Assembly: GCA_016190465.1 (NCBI GenBank)
Contig: JACPQP010000048.1
Location: 1-13,112, forward strand
Direction: 5' to 3'
Length of the DNA stretch: 13,112 nucleotides
From: Chloroflexota bacterium
GTDB lineage: Bacteria > Chloroflexota > UBA6077 > FW602-bin22 > JACPQP01
This document shows, one piece after another, positions 1-6,785 of this stretch. Each line of letters starts with the position of its first letter. The first letter of the stretch is position 1. The notes beneath the pieces are model-generated. The model made no database searches. It was given only the letters and a program-made list of their open reading frames with translations, and had not been told where the DNA came from. A program made the translations under genes and the position numbers.

Positions 1-37
1 CCCGAGACACGGTAGGTATCAGGAAGCTTACGATGGT

Positions 38-84
38 TTTGGGGACACCCCAAACCCCGCCAGGACGGGCTCCGCCCTTCCTGG
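38..84. repeat. Two adjacent palindromes in non-coding DNA
   Basis: Two hairpin-forming sequences lie side by side. The first is TTTGGGG (38-44) against CCCCAAA (48-54) with a 3-nt loop. The second has 10-nt arms at 60-69 and 75-84 with one mismatch and a 5-nt loop. No open frame here looks coding. Such GC-rich palindromes often occur as dispersed intergenic elements in Chloroflexota. Membership of a repeat family is inference, since only one copy is visible. Confidence 0.45.
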
Positions 85-148
85 ACCTTCCCGGGACGCA
101 GGTGAACTTTCCGAGACCTACTTAACCGGTCCCGTCCCGTGTGTCGCC

Positions 149-190
149 AAAGAAAAACCGCCCCCGGGACCTGCGTCCCGAGGGCGGTTT
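149..190 (-). terminator. Rho-independent terminator, minus strand
   Basis: Arms at 155-170 and 175-190 pair over 16 positions with one mismatch around a 4-nt loop. Read on the minus strand, the hairpin is followed by TTTTTCTTT, the classic U-tract. On the plus strand it is followed by CTCGCG, so it should work only leftward. It lies about 26 nt downstream of the start predicted from the promoter at 223-251, which suggests an attenuator or the end of a very short RNA. Confidence 0.75.
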
Positions 191-222
191 CTCGCGCCCT
201 GCGTGGTCATTCGATTGCGATC

Positions 223-251
223 AGTCTACGCTATGGCCGTTTGGTTGTCAA
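223..251 (-). promoter_or_regulatory. Sigma-70-type promoter, minus strand
   Basis: On the minus strand there is TTGACA (246-251), a 17-bp spacer, then TAGACT (223-228). The -35 is perfect, the spacing is ideal and the -10 matches 4 of 6. Transcription would start near 216 and meet the terminator at 190-149 almost at once. The gene it serves would lie left of the window. It is separated from the aquaporin gene by the terminator at 392-430, so it is an independent unit. Confidence 0.6.
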
Positions 252-391
252 GTGGACAGTCAGCCTGCTTTCTGCCGTGCCTGCTCGCGCACCTGTGGAC
301 CTTCATCATACCCCCCGGCGTCCGCGAATCCCGCCAGGGCCACGGTGCGGCAAGCCGCCCGAGATCGCGACAGCCAGAAGAGCCATCACCG

Positions 392-430
392 AAAAGGTCA
401 CCGGAACTCACCCCGGTGACCTTTTGTTTT
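392..430. terminator. Bidirectional intrinsic terminator after the aquaporin gene
   Basis: A perfect 13-bp stem (AAAAGGTCACCGG at 392-404 against CCGGTGACCTTTT at 413-425) has an 8-nt loop. On the plus strand it is followed by GTTTTT. On the minus strand the stem itself ends in four T. It sits about 40 bp beyond the aquaporin stop codon and most likely ends that transcript. It would also stop plus-strand read-through. Confidence 0.8.
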
Positions 431-465
431 TCAGGATGAGGGTGAGGGCTCGCAGCCCATCCGCG

Positions 466-1170
466 TCAGGCAACGGCCTTGGCGCGCTTGGGCTCCTGGG
501 CGGGTCGCTCCTCGACCACGTAGGCATACAGCAGCGCGGCGATCACGGCGCCGACGATGGGACCAACCCAGTAGAGCCACTGGTCGGCCCAGAGCGAGCC
601 GACGAGGGCCGGACCGAACGCGCGGGACGGGTTCATCGCCGCACCGGTCAGCGAGCCGCCAGCCAGGACGTCCATGGTAATGGTCAGGCCGATGGCCAGC
701 GGGGCGATCGCTCGCGCCCCCCGTGGGTCAACCGCGGTGCCGTAGATCACGAACATCAGGAAGAAGGTCATCACGATCTCGGCGAGCAGCCCCTGCCCGA
801 CGGTGACGCCCGGACCGAGCGCCGGCACGCCCAGACTCACGGCCGCGACGTCGAAGGTCTTCGGCGTGGACAACCCCACCAGAAGGAGAGCCGCGAAGGC
901 CGAGCCGAGACACTGGGCGACGATGTAGCCGATCGCCCGTGCGGGCGGCAGCTTGCCCGCCGCCCAGAGGCCGACGGTGATGGCGGGGTTGTACACGCCA
1001 CCAGAGATGTGGCCAGCCGCGGCCACCATCAGGCCAATCGCCAGGCCGTGCGCCAGCGCGATGGCCACCAGGTCCTTGCCGCCAGTCGCGATGATTGCGC
1101 CTCCACCGAGGAACATGAGTGCGAACGGGCCAATGAACTCGACGACGTATAACCGGAGTGAAGAACCCAA
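466..1170 (-). CDS. MIP-family aquaporin / glycerol facilitator-like channel
   Basis: This is a 234-residue membrane channel of the major intrinsic protein family, about the usual length of AqpZ, with six hydrophobic segments. The first half-helix motif NPA is at residues 61-63 after HISGG. The second is NPS at 180-182, followed by Arg183 and AFGPAL. Aligning by eye to AqpZ, the selectivity-filter positions read His41, Val168, Ala177 and Arg183. This is closer to plant tonoplast (TIP) channels than to the narrow AqpZ filter, so ammonia, peroxide or small polyols may pass as well as water (inference). The start is TTG. I chose it because GGGAGGGAAAG lies just upstream and the protein begins like its family. 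A near-consensus promoter lies at 1243-1271 and a terminator follows the stop. It appears to be a single-gene unit divergent from the glycosyltransferases. Confidence 0.93.
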   Translation of the reverse strand: MGSSLRLYVVEFIGPFALMFLGGGAIIATGGKDLVAIALAHGLAIGLMVAAAGHISGGVYNPAITVGLWAAGKLPPARAIGYIVAQCLGSAFAALLLVGLSTPKTFDVAAVSLGVPALGPGVTVGQGLLAEIVMTFFLMFVIYGTAVDPRGARAIAPLAIGLTITMDVLAGGSLTGAAMNPSRAFGPALVGSLWADQWLYWVGPIVGAVIAALLYAYVVEERPAQEPKRAKAVA

Positions 1171-1242
1171 GGTGCTTTCCCTCCCATCACATGAAGTCGT
1201 ATCTGTCGAACATATTACGGCTTGCAGCGGCGAACCGCAACA

Positions 1243-1271
1243 ATTATCCTGTCAACTGGTCGCTGGGTCAA
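1243..1271 (-). promoter_or_regulatory. Promoter of the aquaporin gene
   Basis: On the minus strand there is TTGACC (1266-1271), a 17-bp spacer, then GATAAT (1243-1248). Each hexamer matches the sigma-70 consensus at 5 of 6 positions. The predicted start near 1236 leaves a leader of about 65 nt before the TTG start codon. Confidence 0.7.
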
Positions 1272-1317
1272 CGCGACAACAGACTTTAACACATTTTAAT
1301 GTCGGGGCGTTCGCGTA

Positions 1318-1346
1318 TTGCACAGACCTGCGCGGTGCGCTAGAAT
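1318..1346 (+). promoter_or_regulatory. Promoter of the glycosyltransferase operon
   Basis: TTGCAC (1318-1323), a 17-bp spacer and TAGAAT (1341-1346) give a good sigma-70-type promoter. The start would fall near 1353, about 50 nt before the ATG at 1402. It is back to back with the aquaporin promoter, about 70 bp away. Confidence 0.65.
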
Positions 1347-1401
1347 AGGCGCGTCCTGGCACACCACGATTGGGCGCGCAGCCGGGCAGACGGATGGGTA
1401 G

Positions 1402-2145
1402 ATGATACTGCGGATCTCGGCCGTGCTTCCGGCCTACAACGAAGAGGGGAACCTGCCGCGGACGATCCCGGCCGTCGTCCAGACGCTCTCCCAGATCACC
1501 TCCGACTTCGAGGTGCTCGTCGTCGACGACGGGAGCCGGGACCGCACTGCCGAGGTCGCCCAGGAACTCGCGGCGCGCTATCCCCAACTGCGGGTGATTC
1601 GTCACGAGGCCAACAAGGGCTACGGGGGCGCGCTCTGGACCGGGTTCACGTCGGCCACCCGGGACCTCATCTTCTTCACCGACGCCGACTATCAGTTCGA
1701 CATCGCCGACCTGCACCGGTTGATTCCCCACATCGGGGAATACGATCTGGTTATCGGCTATCGCTCGCCGCGTCGCGACCGGTTCGTTCGCAAGCTCAAT
1801 GCGCTGGGCTGGAAGCTGGTGGTCCACCTGCTCTTCGGCTACACCGCCCGCGACGTCGACTGCGCGTTCAAGCTCTTCCGCCGCGAGGTGATCGAGGTCT
1901 GTCCGATCGAGTCGCGCGGCGCGACGTTCAGCGCCGAGCTGCTGATCAAGGCACGAGCGGCGGGGTTCTGCATCAAGGAAGTGCCGGTCAAGCACCTCCC
2001 CCGGACCATCGGCTCGGCGACAGGAGCCCGGCCAGCGGTGATCCTTCGCGCGTTCAAGGAGTTGATCCGGTTCCGTCTGACGTTTGACCGTCGGACGCTA
2101 GAAGGGAGTTCACTGCGGGCCGGCCGGCCCGAACGGAGTCACTGA
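1402..2145 (+). CDS. Family 2 glycosyltransferase (dolichol-phosphate-mannose synthase-like)
   Basis: This 247-residue GT-A-fold enzyme should transfer a sugar from a nucleotide donor to a lipid or glycan acceptor at the cytoplasmic face of the membrane. Visible GT2 motifs are SAVLPAYNEEGNL at the N terminus, VLVVDDGSRDRT at about 38-49, NKGYGGALWTGF at about 72-83, and FFTDADYQFD near 96, which contains the metal-binding acidic motif. CAFKLFRREV follows near 155. No transmembrane tail follows the catalytic domain, unlike longer polyprenyl-phosphate transferases, so it is probably soluble or peripheral. The ATG at 1402 is placed directly before the first strand, although the Shine-Dalgarno match is weak. 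Only 2 bp separate it from the next glycosyltransferase, so the two are surely co-transcribed and probably act on the same glycan or glycolipid. The sugar is not deducible. Confidence 0.9.
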   Translation: MILRISAVLPAYNEEGNLPRTIPAVVQTLSQITSDFEVLVVDDGSRDRTAEVAQELAARYPQLRVIRHEANKGYGGALWTGFTSATRDLIFFTDADYQFDIADLHRLIPHIGEYDLVIGYRSPRRDRFVRKLNALGWKLVVHLLFGYTARDVDCAFKLFRREVIEVCPIESRGATFSAELLIKARAAGFCIKEVPVKHLPRTIGSATGARPAVILRAFKELIRFRLTFDRRTLEGSSLRAGRPERSH

Positions 2146-2147
2146 CG

Positions 2148-3428
2148 GTGAAGGTCGTGTTGGACCGCCCACTGCCCACGAAGGGATCGTCGGTGTGGGA
2201 AGTGCCCCCGCTGGCCCCGGTTGAGCAACCTGAAGGGACGACCGATCTCCGCGTGCTGATGCTCGCGCCGACCCCGTTCTTTGGCGACTACGGGTGCCAC
2301 GTACGGATCTTCGAGGAGAGCCTCAGCCTCCAGAGCTACGGCGCCCGCATCACGATTTGCTCCTACCACGCGGGGCGTGACATCCCCGGCGTCCGAATCG
2401 AGCGCAGCGCTGACGTGCCGTGGTCGCGGGGGGTCCAGATCGGCTCGAGTCGGCACAAGCCGTATCTCGACGTGCTCCTCGGCGCCCGGGCGCTGGCGAC
2501 GACGCTGCACCAGCGACCCCAGATTGTCCACGGCCACCTCCACGAGGGGGCGTTCATCGGCCTGCCGCTGGCTCGCCTCTTCCGGGTGCCCCTGGTTTTC
2601 GACTTTCAGGGCAGCATGACCAGCGAGATGGTGGATCACAACTTCCTCAGCCCGACCAGTCGCCTCTTTCGGCCGTTCTACCAACTCGAGCGGCTGGTGA
2701 ACCACAAGGCCGACGCGATCATCACCAGCACTCGGCACGGCGCGGACTTGCTCGTCCGCGACTTCGGCTGCTCGTCCCGGAAAATCTACCCGGTGCCCGA
2801 CGCCGTCAACCCCGCTACCTTCGTTCCCCGGTGGGAGGTCTCGGAGCTGCGCCGGACGCGGCTTCGCCGGGCGCTCGGCATCCCGAGCGGACGCAAGCTC
2901 GTCGTCTACCTGGGGCTCCTGGCCGAATATCAAGGGTGCAGCTATCTCCTCCAGGCCGCGGCGCAGCTCTTGCGGCGCCGGACCGACGTGCACTTCGTCC
3001 TGATGGGCTACCCCGGCGAGGAGCGATACCGCCGATTGGCGGCGCAACTGGACATCGCGCGTCACGTCACACTCACCGGGCGGGTTCCCTACGAGCATGC
3101 GCCGGCCTACCTGTCCATTGGCGATATCGCCGTCTCGCCCAAGGTCTCGGCGACCGAAGGGAACGGCAAGCTGCTGAACTATATGGCCGTGGGACTACCG
3201 ACGGTGACGTTTGATACGCCAGTGGCGCGAGAGATCCTCGGCGAGCTGGGTGTGCGCGTACCGGTCGGGGACGTCGGCGCGCTGGCTCGGGCGATCGAGC
3301 TCCTGATCGGCGACGAGGCGCTCGCGGCCGATCTCGGCCAGCGCCTGCGGGCCCGGGCAGTGGAGCGCTTCTCCTGGCACGCCGCCGGGGCGCAGGTGCT
3401 CGACGTGTACGACCGGGTGCTCAGGTAG
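2148..3428 (+). CDS. Family 4 glycosyltransferase
   Basis: This 426-residue GT-B-fold enzyme has an N-terminal acceptor domain and a C-terminal nucleotide-sugar domain. The N-terminal domain opens at about residue 33 with LRVLMLAPTPFFGDYGCHVR, the glycine-rich loop of GT4 enzymes. The donor domain begins near residue 250 (KLVVYLGLLAEYQG), and VTLTGRVPYEHAPAYLSIGDI is typical of the family apart from details. The signature acidic pair is altered: SATEGNGKLLNYMA keeps the first Glu but has Asn where the second Glu of the EX7E motif is expected. The first 30 residues are poorly conserved in style, so the GTG start is reasonable but not certain. It forms an operon with the GT2 gene 2 bp upstream. 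A role in glycolipid, exopolysaccharide or surface-glycan assembly is likely, with an unknown product. Confidence 0.9.
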   Translation: MKVVLDRPLPTKGSSVWEVPPLAPVEQPEGTTDLRVLMLAPTPFFGDYGCHVRIFEESLSLQSYGARITICSYHAGRDIPGVRIERSADVPWSRGVQIGSSRHKPYLDVLLGARALATTLHQRPQIVHGHLHEGAFIGLPLARLFRVPLVFDFQGSMTSEMVDHNFLSPTSRLFRPFYQLERLVNHKADAIITSTRHGADLLVRDFGCSSRKIYPVPDAVNPATFVPRWEVSELRRTRLRRALGIPSGRKLVVYLGLLAEYQGCSYLLQAAAQLLRRRTDVHFVLMGYPGEERYRRLAAQLDIARHVTLTGRVPYEHAPAYLSIGDIAVSPKVSATEGNGKLLNYMAVGLPTVTFDTPVAREILGELGVRVPVGDVGALARAIELLIGDEALAADLGQRLRARAVERFSWHAAGAQVLDVYDRVLR

Positions 3429-3483
3429 ATTTCAGACTGCAGATAGGGCCGGGCGACCGGAGGCGGTACGGAAAGAGCCAGAG

Positions 3484-3978
3484 ATGACTGAGCGCTTGTG
3501 GACGCCCTGGCGCATGGAGTTCATCGTGTCCAAGAAAGACGGCGAGTGCATCTTCTGTGCGAAGCCGCGGGAGGCGCGTGACCGGGAGAACTACATCCTG
3601 GCGCGCGGCGTTCACGCCTACATCATCTTGAACGCCTACCCCTATAACAACGGCCACCTGATGGCGGTCCCCTATGCGCACGTGCCGACCCTGGAGCAAC
3701 TCGACCCGGCGACGGCCGCCGAGCTAATGGCGTTGACCCAGCGCAGTCTGGTCGCACTTCGCCGTGCGCTGAGCCCGGACGGCTTCAACGTGGGTATGAA
3801 CATCGGCCGGGCGGCCGGAGCCGGGATCGCCGATCACGTGCACCTCCACGTCGTCCCGCGCTGGTCCGGGGACACCAACTTCATGCCGGTCATCGCCGAC
3901 ACGCGACTCCTCCCCGAGCTCCTCGCCGCCACCCGCGAGCGACTGATGCAGGCGGGCATTGCCGAACCCCCGGCGTGA
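3484..3978 (+). CDS. HIT-family hydrolase / phosphorylase (Ap4A-phosphorylase-like)
   Basis: This 164-residue histidine-triad protein should cleave or phosphorolyse dinucleoside polyphosphates or related nucleotide conjugates in the cytoplasm. The triad His118-Val-His120-Leu-His122 is intact within DHVHLHVVPRW. The N-terminal phrase ERLWTPWRMEFI and the CIFC pair (Cys22, Cys25), which probably helps bind zinc, are typical of the Ap4A phosphorylase-like branch found in actinobacteria and Chloroflexota. FNVGMNIGRAAGAGIADH is the usual substrate loop. It lies 55 bp after the glycosyltransferase pair on the same strand and may be part of that transcript. Its function need not be related, since HIT genes are commonly placed housekeeping genes. 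The ribosome-binding site before the ATG is weak. Confidence 0.93.
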   Translation: MTERLWTPWRMEFIVSKKDGECIFCAKPREARDRENYILARGVHAYIILNAYPYNNGHLMAVPYAHVPTLEQLDPATAAELMALTQRSLVALRRALSPDGFNVGMNIGRAAGAGIADHVHLHVVPRWSGDTNFMPVIADTRLLPELLAATRERLMQAGIAEPPA

Positions 3979-3979
3979 A

Positions 3980-4048
3980 TCAGTGCTGATAGGCGACCTC
4001 GCCGTGCTGGGTCACGTCCAACCCCGCGACCTCATGCTCAGTCAAGCT
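3980..4048 (-). pseudogene. amt: Relic of an ammonium transporter C-terminus
   Basis: In the space between the HIT and alcohol dehydrogenase genes, the minus strand reads LTEHEVAGLDVTQHGEVAYQ, then H and a stop codon at 3980-3982. This matches the conserved cytoplasmic tail of AmtB proteins (E. coli ends GLDVNSHGENAYNA). Nothing upstream in this frame is transporter-like. The frame enters the dehydrogenase gene out of phase. About 22 codons of an amt gene therefore survive, with the remaining 400 or so lost. It cannot be expressed as a transporter. The match is from memory of the family. Confidence 0.7.
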
Positions 4049-4050
4049 TG

Positions 4051-5145
4051 TTACCCCATCACGATGACGCCCCGAGCGTTCTCGCCCCGGGCCAGCGCCG
4101 CGAAGGCCTCGTTGATCTCGTCCAGCGGGTAGCGCCTGGAAATGATCTGGGCCAGGGGGAGCCGGCCGCTGAGGAAGTGATCGACCAGGCGTGGGAAGTC
4201 GACGCGGGGACGGGTCGAGCCGTAGAACGAGCCCTTCACCGTCTTCTCGTCGCCGGGGATCGTGCCGGGGATCGGGATCTCGGCGCCCGTCGGCGCCATC
4301 CCGACGATCACCGCCGTCCCGCCGCGTCGCACCGCGTCGTAGCACTGCCGGCTCACCAGCGGCGTGCCGATCGCGTCGAAGGCGTAGTCCACTCCTCGAC
4401 CGCCCGTCAGCGCCTTGATCGCCTCGACCGGGTTGTCACTCCGGGAGTTGATCGTGTGGGTCGCGCCGGCCCTGCGGGCGTAGGCCAGCTTGTTGTCCAG
4501 CAGGTCGACGGCGATGATCTGCGACGCGCCGGCCAGCACCGCTCCGTGGATGACGTTGAGGCCGACGCCACCGGTCGCGAAGACCGCGACCGTCGAGCCT
4601 GGCTCCACCTTCGCCGTGTTGACGACGGCCCCGACGCCAGTCATCACCGCGCACCCGATGAGCGCCGCGACGTCGAGTGGCATGTCAGAGCGGATAGCCA
4701 CCGCCTGCGACTCGTGGATCACCGCGTACTCGGCGAAGGACGAGGTCCGTCCGAAGTGGTTCAGCGGCTGCGCTCCGCGCCGCAGATGGGGCGCCCCGCA
4801 GGGGAGCATGGTGGCCGGGGCCCGGAACCCCGTGCAGAGGTGGGGTCGCCCGACCGTACAGTCGGGGCAGCGGCCACAACTGGCGACGAACGACAGGATG
4901 ATCGGGTCGCCGGGCTTGACCAGGGTCACGCCATCGCCCACGGCCTCGACGACCCCCGACGCCTCGTGGCCGAGCACGGTCGGCAAGGCGACATGCGACC
5001 ACGACCCGTCGATGACGTGGTAATCGCTGTGGCAGACCCCACTCGCCGCGATGCGGACGAGCACCTCGCCGGCGTGAGGCCCGTCGAGGTCGACGTCCTC
5101 GATGACCAGTGGCTGCTTCGCTTCGTAGAGAACCGCCGCGCGCAT
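4051..5145 (-). CDS. Zinc-dependent alcohol dehydrogenase (MDR superfamily, class III-like)
   Basis: This 364-residue NAD(P)-dependent medium-chain dehydrogenase should interconvert an alcohol and an aldehyde or ketone. Catalytic zinc ligands are Cys38, His60 (in GHEASG) and Cys165. The structural zinc site is complete with Cys90, Cys93, Cys96 and Cys104. The Rossmann loop is ATGGVGLNVIHGA near 190-202, and Asp214 at the end of the next strand favours NAD over NADP. The overall pattern resembles class III and mycothiol- or NDMA-linked dehydrogenases. The Cys-rich loop and GFRAPATMLPCGAPH insert fit the latter group, but the substrate cannot be read. AGGAGGG sits about 8 bp before the ATG, giving a confident start. 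It is convergent with the HIT gene and 51 bp downstream of a small membrane-protein gene on the same strand. Confidence 0.93.
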   Translation of the reverse strand: MRAAVLYEAKQPLVIEDVDLDGPHAGEVLVRIAASGVCHSDYHVIDGSWSHVALPTVLGHEASGVVEAVGDGVTLVKPGDPIILSFVASCGRCPDCTVGRPHLCTGFRAPATMLPCGAPHLRRGAQPLNHFGRTSSFAEYAVIHESQAVAIRSDMPLDVAALIGCAVMTGVGAVVNTAKVEPGSTVAVFATGGVGLNVIHGAVLAGASQIIAVDLLDNKLAYARRAGATHTINSRSDNPVEAIKALTGGRGVDYAFDAIGTPLVSRQCYDAVRRGGTAVIVGMAPTGAEIPIPGTIPGDEKTVKGSFYGSTRPRVDFPRLVDHFLSGRLPLAQIISRRYPLDEINEAFAALARGENARGVIVMG

Positions 5146-5196
5146 CAGTTTTCCCTCCTGTCTCCGCGGTAGACGAGACGATTCGTCGCCAACGCG

Positions 5197-5415
5197 TCAA
5201 CGAATAAAGACAAACTCGATGGCCGTGTTGGCCGTCGAAGCGATTATAGCAATCACGAAGCTCCACGCCCAGGAGAGCCGCTCGGTCTCCCTGATCGAGA
5301 CGATGGTCAGCAGCAGATACCAGCCAATACCCACCAGGACGTGGACGCCGAAACCTCGAGCCGCGGGCGCCAACAGGTAGATCCCGTGCATCACCACGAT
5401 AGCATACACCCGCAC
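5197..5415 (-). CDS. Small membrane protein, unknown function
   Basis: A 72-residue protein, not recognised. It is strongly hydrophobic, with segments around residues 22-41 (GFGVHVLVGIGWYLLLTIVS) and 49-69 (about WAWSFVIAIIAS onward). They are joined by a charged RETERL loop, so a two-helix hairpin in the membrane is likely. Codons end mostly in G or C like the neighbours, and no competing frame covers the region, which argues that it is real. The only start in the open frame after the last stop codon is GTG at 5413-5415, with other GTG and ATG codons shortly inside. No clear ribosome-binding site is visible. It ends 51 bp before the alcohol dehydrogenase start on the same strand and could be its operon partner. 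Confidence 0.55.
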   Translation of the reverse strand: MRVYAIVVMHGIYLLAPAARGFGVHVLVGIGWYLLLTIVSIRETERLSWAWSFVIAIIASTANTAIEFVFIR

Positions 5416-5554
5416 GGCTGAACAGTTGGCCCGACGCCTGCCGAGGCCGGCGCTTGATAGGCGGCTACAGGATCAGCCACAATTCGCCACGAGCCCGGCT
5501 CGGACGCGAGACGGCGACGTCCCGGGGGACGACGGCTCGGAGAAGGAGTACACG

Positions 5555-6593
5555 GTGGTGGCACAGGTCGAGCGCGAGGGTGACCGGCTCTGGATCGAGG
5601 GGGGTGGAGCGGCTGCGCTTCGGCGACACGGCCAACTCGGTGATGGGCGCGCTGGCGGCCGCGCTCCGGGCGGTGGGTGAGGACGTTCCGTACGAGTATC
5701 TGATGGGCGCGTCGGGCGCGGCATTCCGGATCCAGGTCTACCAGGATGGCCTGTGCCCCAGCTCACCGAACGCCAACTGCGGGTTCAACGCCAAGCTCGC
5801 GGTGGGTCAGGCCCTGAGCTACGAGGTGGCATGGACAGACGTCCCGGCGGGCACCCCGGACGAGAACGCTGGGACAGGCAGAACGATCGACCGGGCGGCG
5901 CTCCGCCAGACCGTGGTGGACAGCATCGAGCGGGGCCTCCCCGTGCTCTTCGACCACAAGGAGTGTGGGTTGGCGGTGGGATGTGAGCGCGGCGTCGAGG
6001 GGTTCCTGTCCCGCTCGTTCTGGGATACGACCGACGAGTACGGGCACACCGGGGAGCGCTGGCCGTGGGCTGTCGGGATCATCCGCGGTAGGAAGGCCGA
6101 GGCCCCCGACCGCTCCCGCGTCGTCCGGCGGTCGCTGGAGCTGGCGGTGGAGCTGGCAAGGACGCCGAGGTTCACGGCGTACGCCAGCGGGTTCGCCGCC
6201 TGGGACCACTGGGTCACGCTGCTCGTGGACGACGCACGGTTCGAAGCGATGGACCCGACGGCGCGGGACGGGGAGATGCTGGGGAACGCCTGGATCTACG
6301 AGAGCCTGATCGACGCCCGGTCAGCCGCGGCAACCTACCTGACCGCCATCGCGGCCGAGGTCGCGCCGGACGCGCGGAGCCACCTGCTCGCCGCCGTGAG
6401 CCTCTACCGGCAACTGGCCGCGGAGGTGCTGGCGAAGCCCAGCCCGACGGCGATCGCCCCCTACCCCTGGACGCTGGCCGAGGGGCAACGTTGGACGGCG
6501 GACATCCGGCGGGCGCAGGTCGAGAGACTGCGCGAGGCCCGGGAGCTGGATCGCCAGGCCGTCGCCGCGATCGAGCGAGCGCTGAAGGTGTGA
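5555..6593 (+). CDS. BtrH N-terminal-like conserved protein, frameshifted near its 5' end
   Basis: Reconstructed, this is about 345 residues. The body resembles proteins with the butirosin-biosynthesis protein H N-terminal fold, a papain/C39-like domain: FGDTANSVMGALAAAL, then YEYLMGASGAAFRIQVYQ, GLCPSSPNANCGF, HKECGL, and FAAWDHWVTLLVDD. The C-terminal third is helical (LYRQLAAEVLAK and the AREL stretch). The natural start is GTG 5555, 6 bp after AGAAGGAG. Its frame reads MVAQVEREGDRLWIEG and then turns to nonsense, while the body frame opens at GTG 5604. Removing one G from the six-G run at 5599-5604 fuses them into a smooth WIEGVERLRFGD. The body frame upstream of 5604 is Arg/Ser-rich junk. 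Either the gene is a recent frameshift mutant or the base is an assembly error. The function is unknown, possibly acyl or amide transfer or peptide cleavage. It stands alone. Confidence 0.75.
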
Positions 6594-6785
6594 CCGGGGG
6601 TCTGGAACTCCTGCAACGTACTGCTGTGAGAACAGGTTTTCACCCGTTGGTGGTCGCCCCTTGGGGCGATGAGAAACTTTGTGGTGAGCCCCGCGTCGCC
6701 GTATCACCCCGTGGCCCTTTCGCGTCTTTCGCTCGTTTCGTGCCTTTCGTGGTCCAAACCCTCGCCCCGTCGCCCCGTCGCCCGT
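6594..6785. other. Non-coding gap with hairpin and short tandem repeats
   Basis: There is no gene between the convergent BtrH-like and TIGR01777 genes. It contains a tight hairpin TCGCCCC-tt-GGGGCGA (6654-6669) inside a 42-nt unit (6636-6677) that begins GTTTTC and ends GAGAAAC. A 9-bp tandem array has TTTCG at 6718, 6727, 6736 and 6745. A C/G-rich run with repeated CGCCCCGT starts near 6764 and runs into the 3' end of the next gene. No U-tract terminator was found. Confidence 0.6.
6718..6753. repeat. Four-copy 9-bp tandem repeat (TTTCGNNNN)
   Basis: TTTCG recurs exactly every 9 bp at 6718, 6727, 6736 and 6745, with variable bases between. It is intergenic, between two convergent gene ends, so it could serve as a weak termination or spacer region. 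No function can be read. Confidence 0.6.

Noticed and set aside
139..1152. Long plus-strand open frame over the aquaporin region
   Set aside because: It is antisense to the aquaporin, rich in Arg, Gly and Asp, and covers two terminators and non-coding DNA. It has no recognisable domain.
4048..5172. 374-codon plus-strand open frame over the alcohol dehydrogenase
   Set aside because: It is a mirror of the dehydrogenase gene in high-GC DNA. The minus-strand frame has all zinc ligands and a strong ribosome site.
5454..5603. Upstream extension of the BtrH-like gene in its body frame
   Set aside because: The residues are Arg/Ser/Thr-rich junk (for example TTARRRSTRWWHRSSAR). The ribosome site and sensible residues are in the other frame, starting at GTG 5555.
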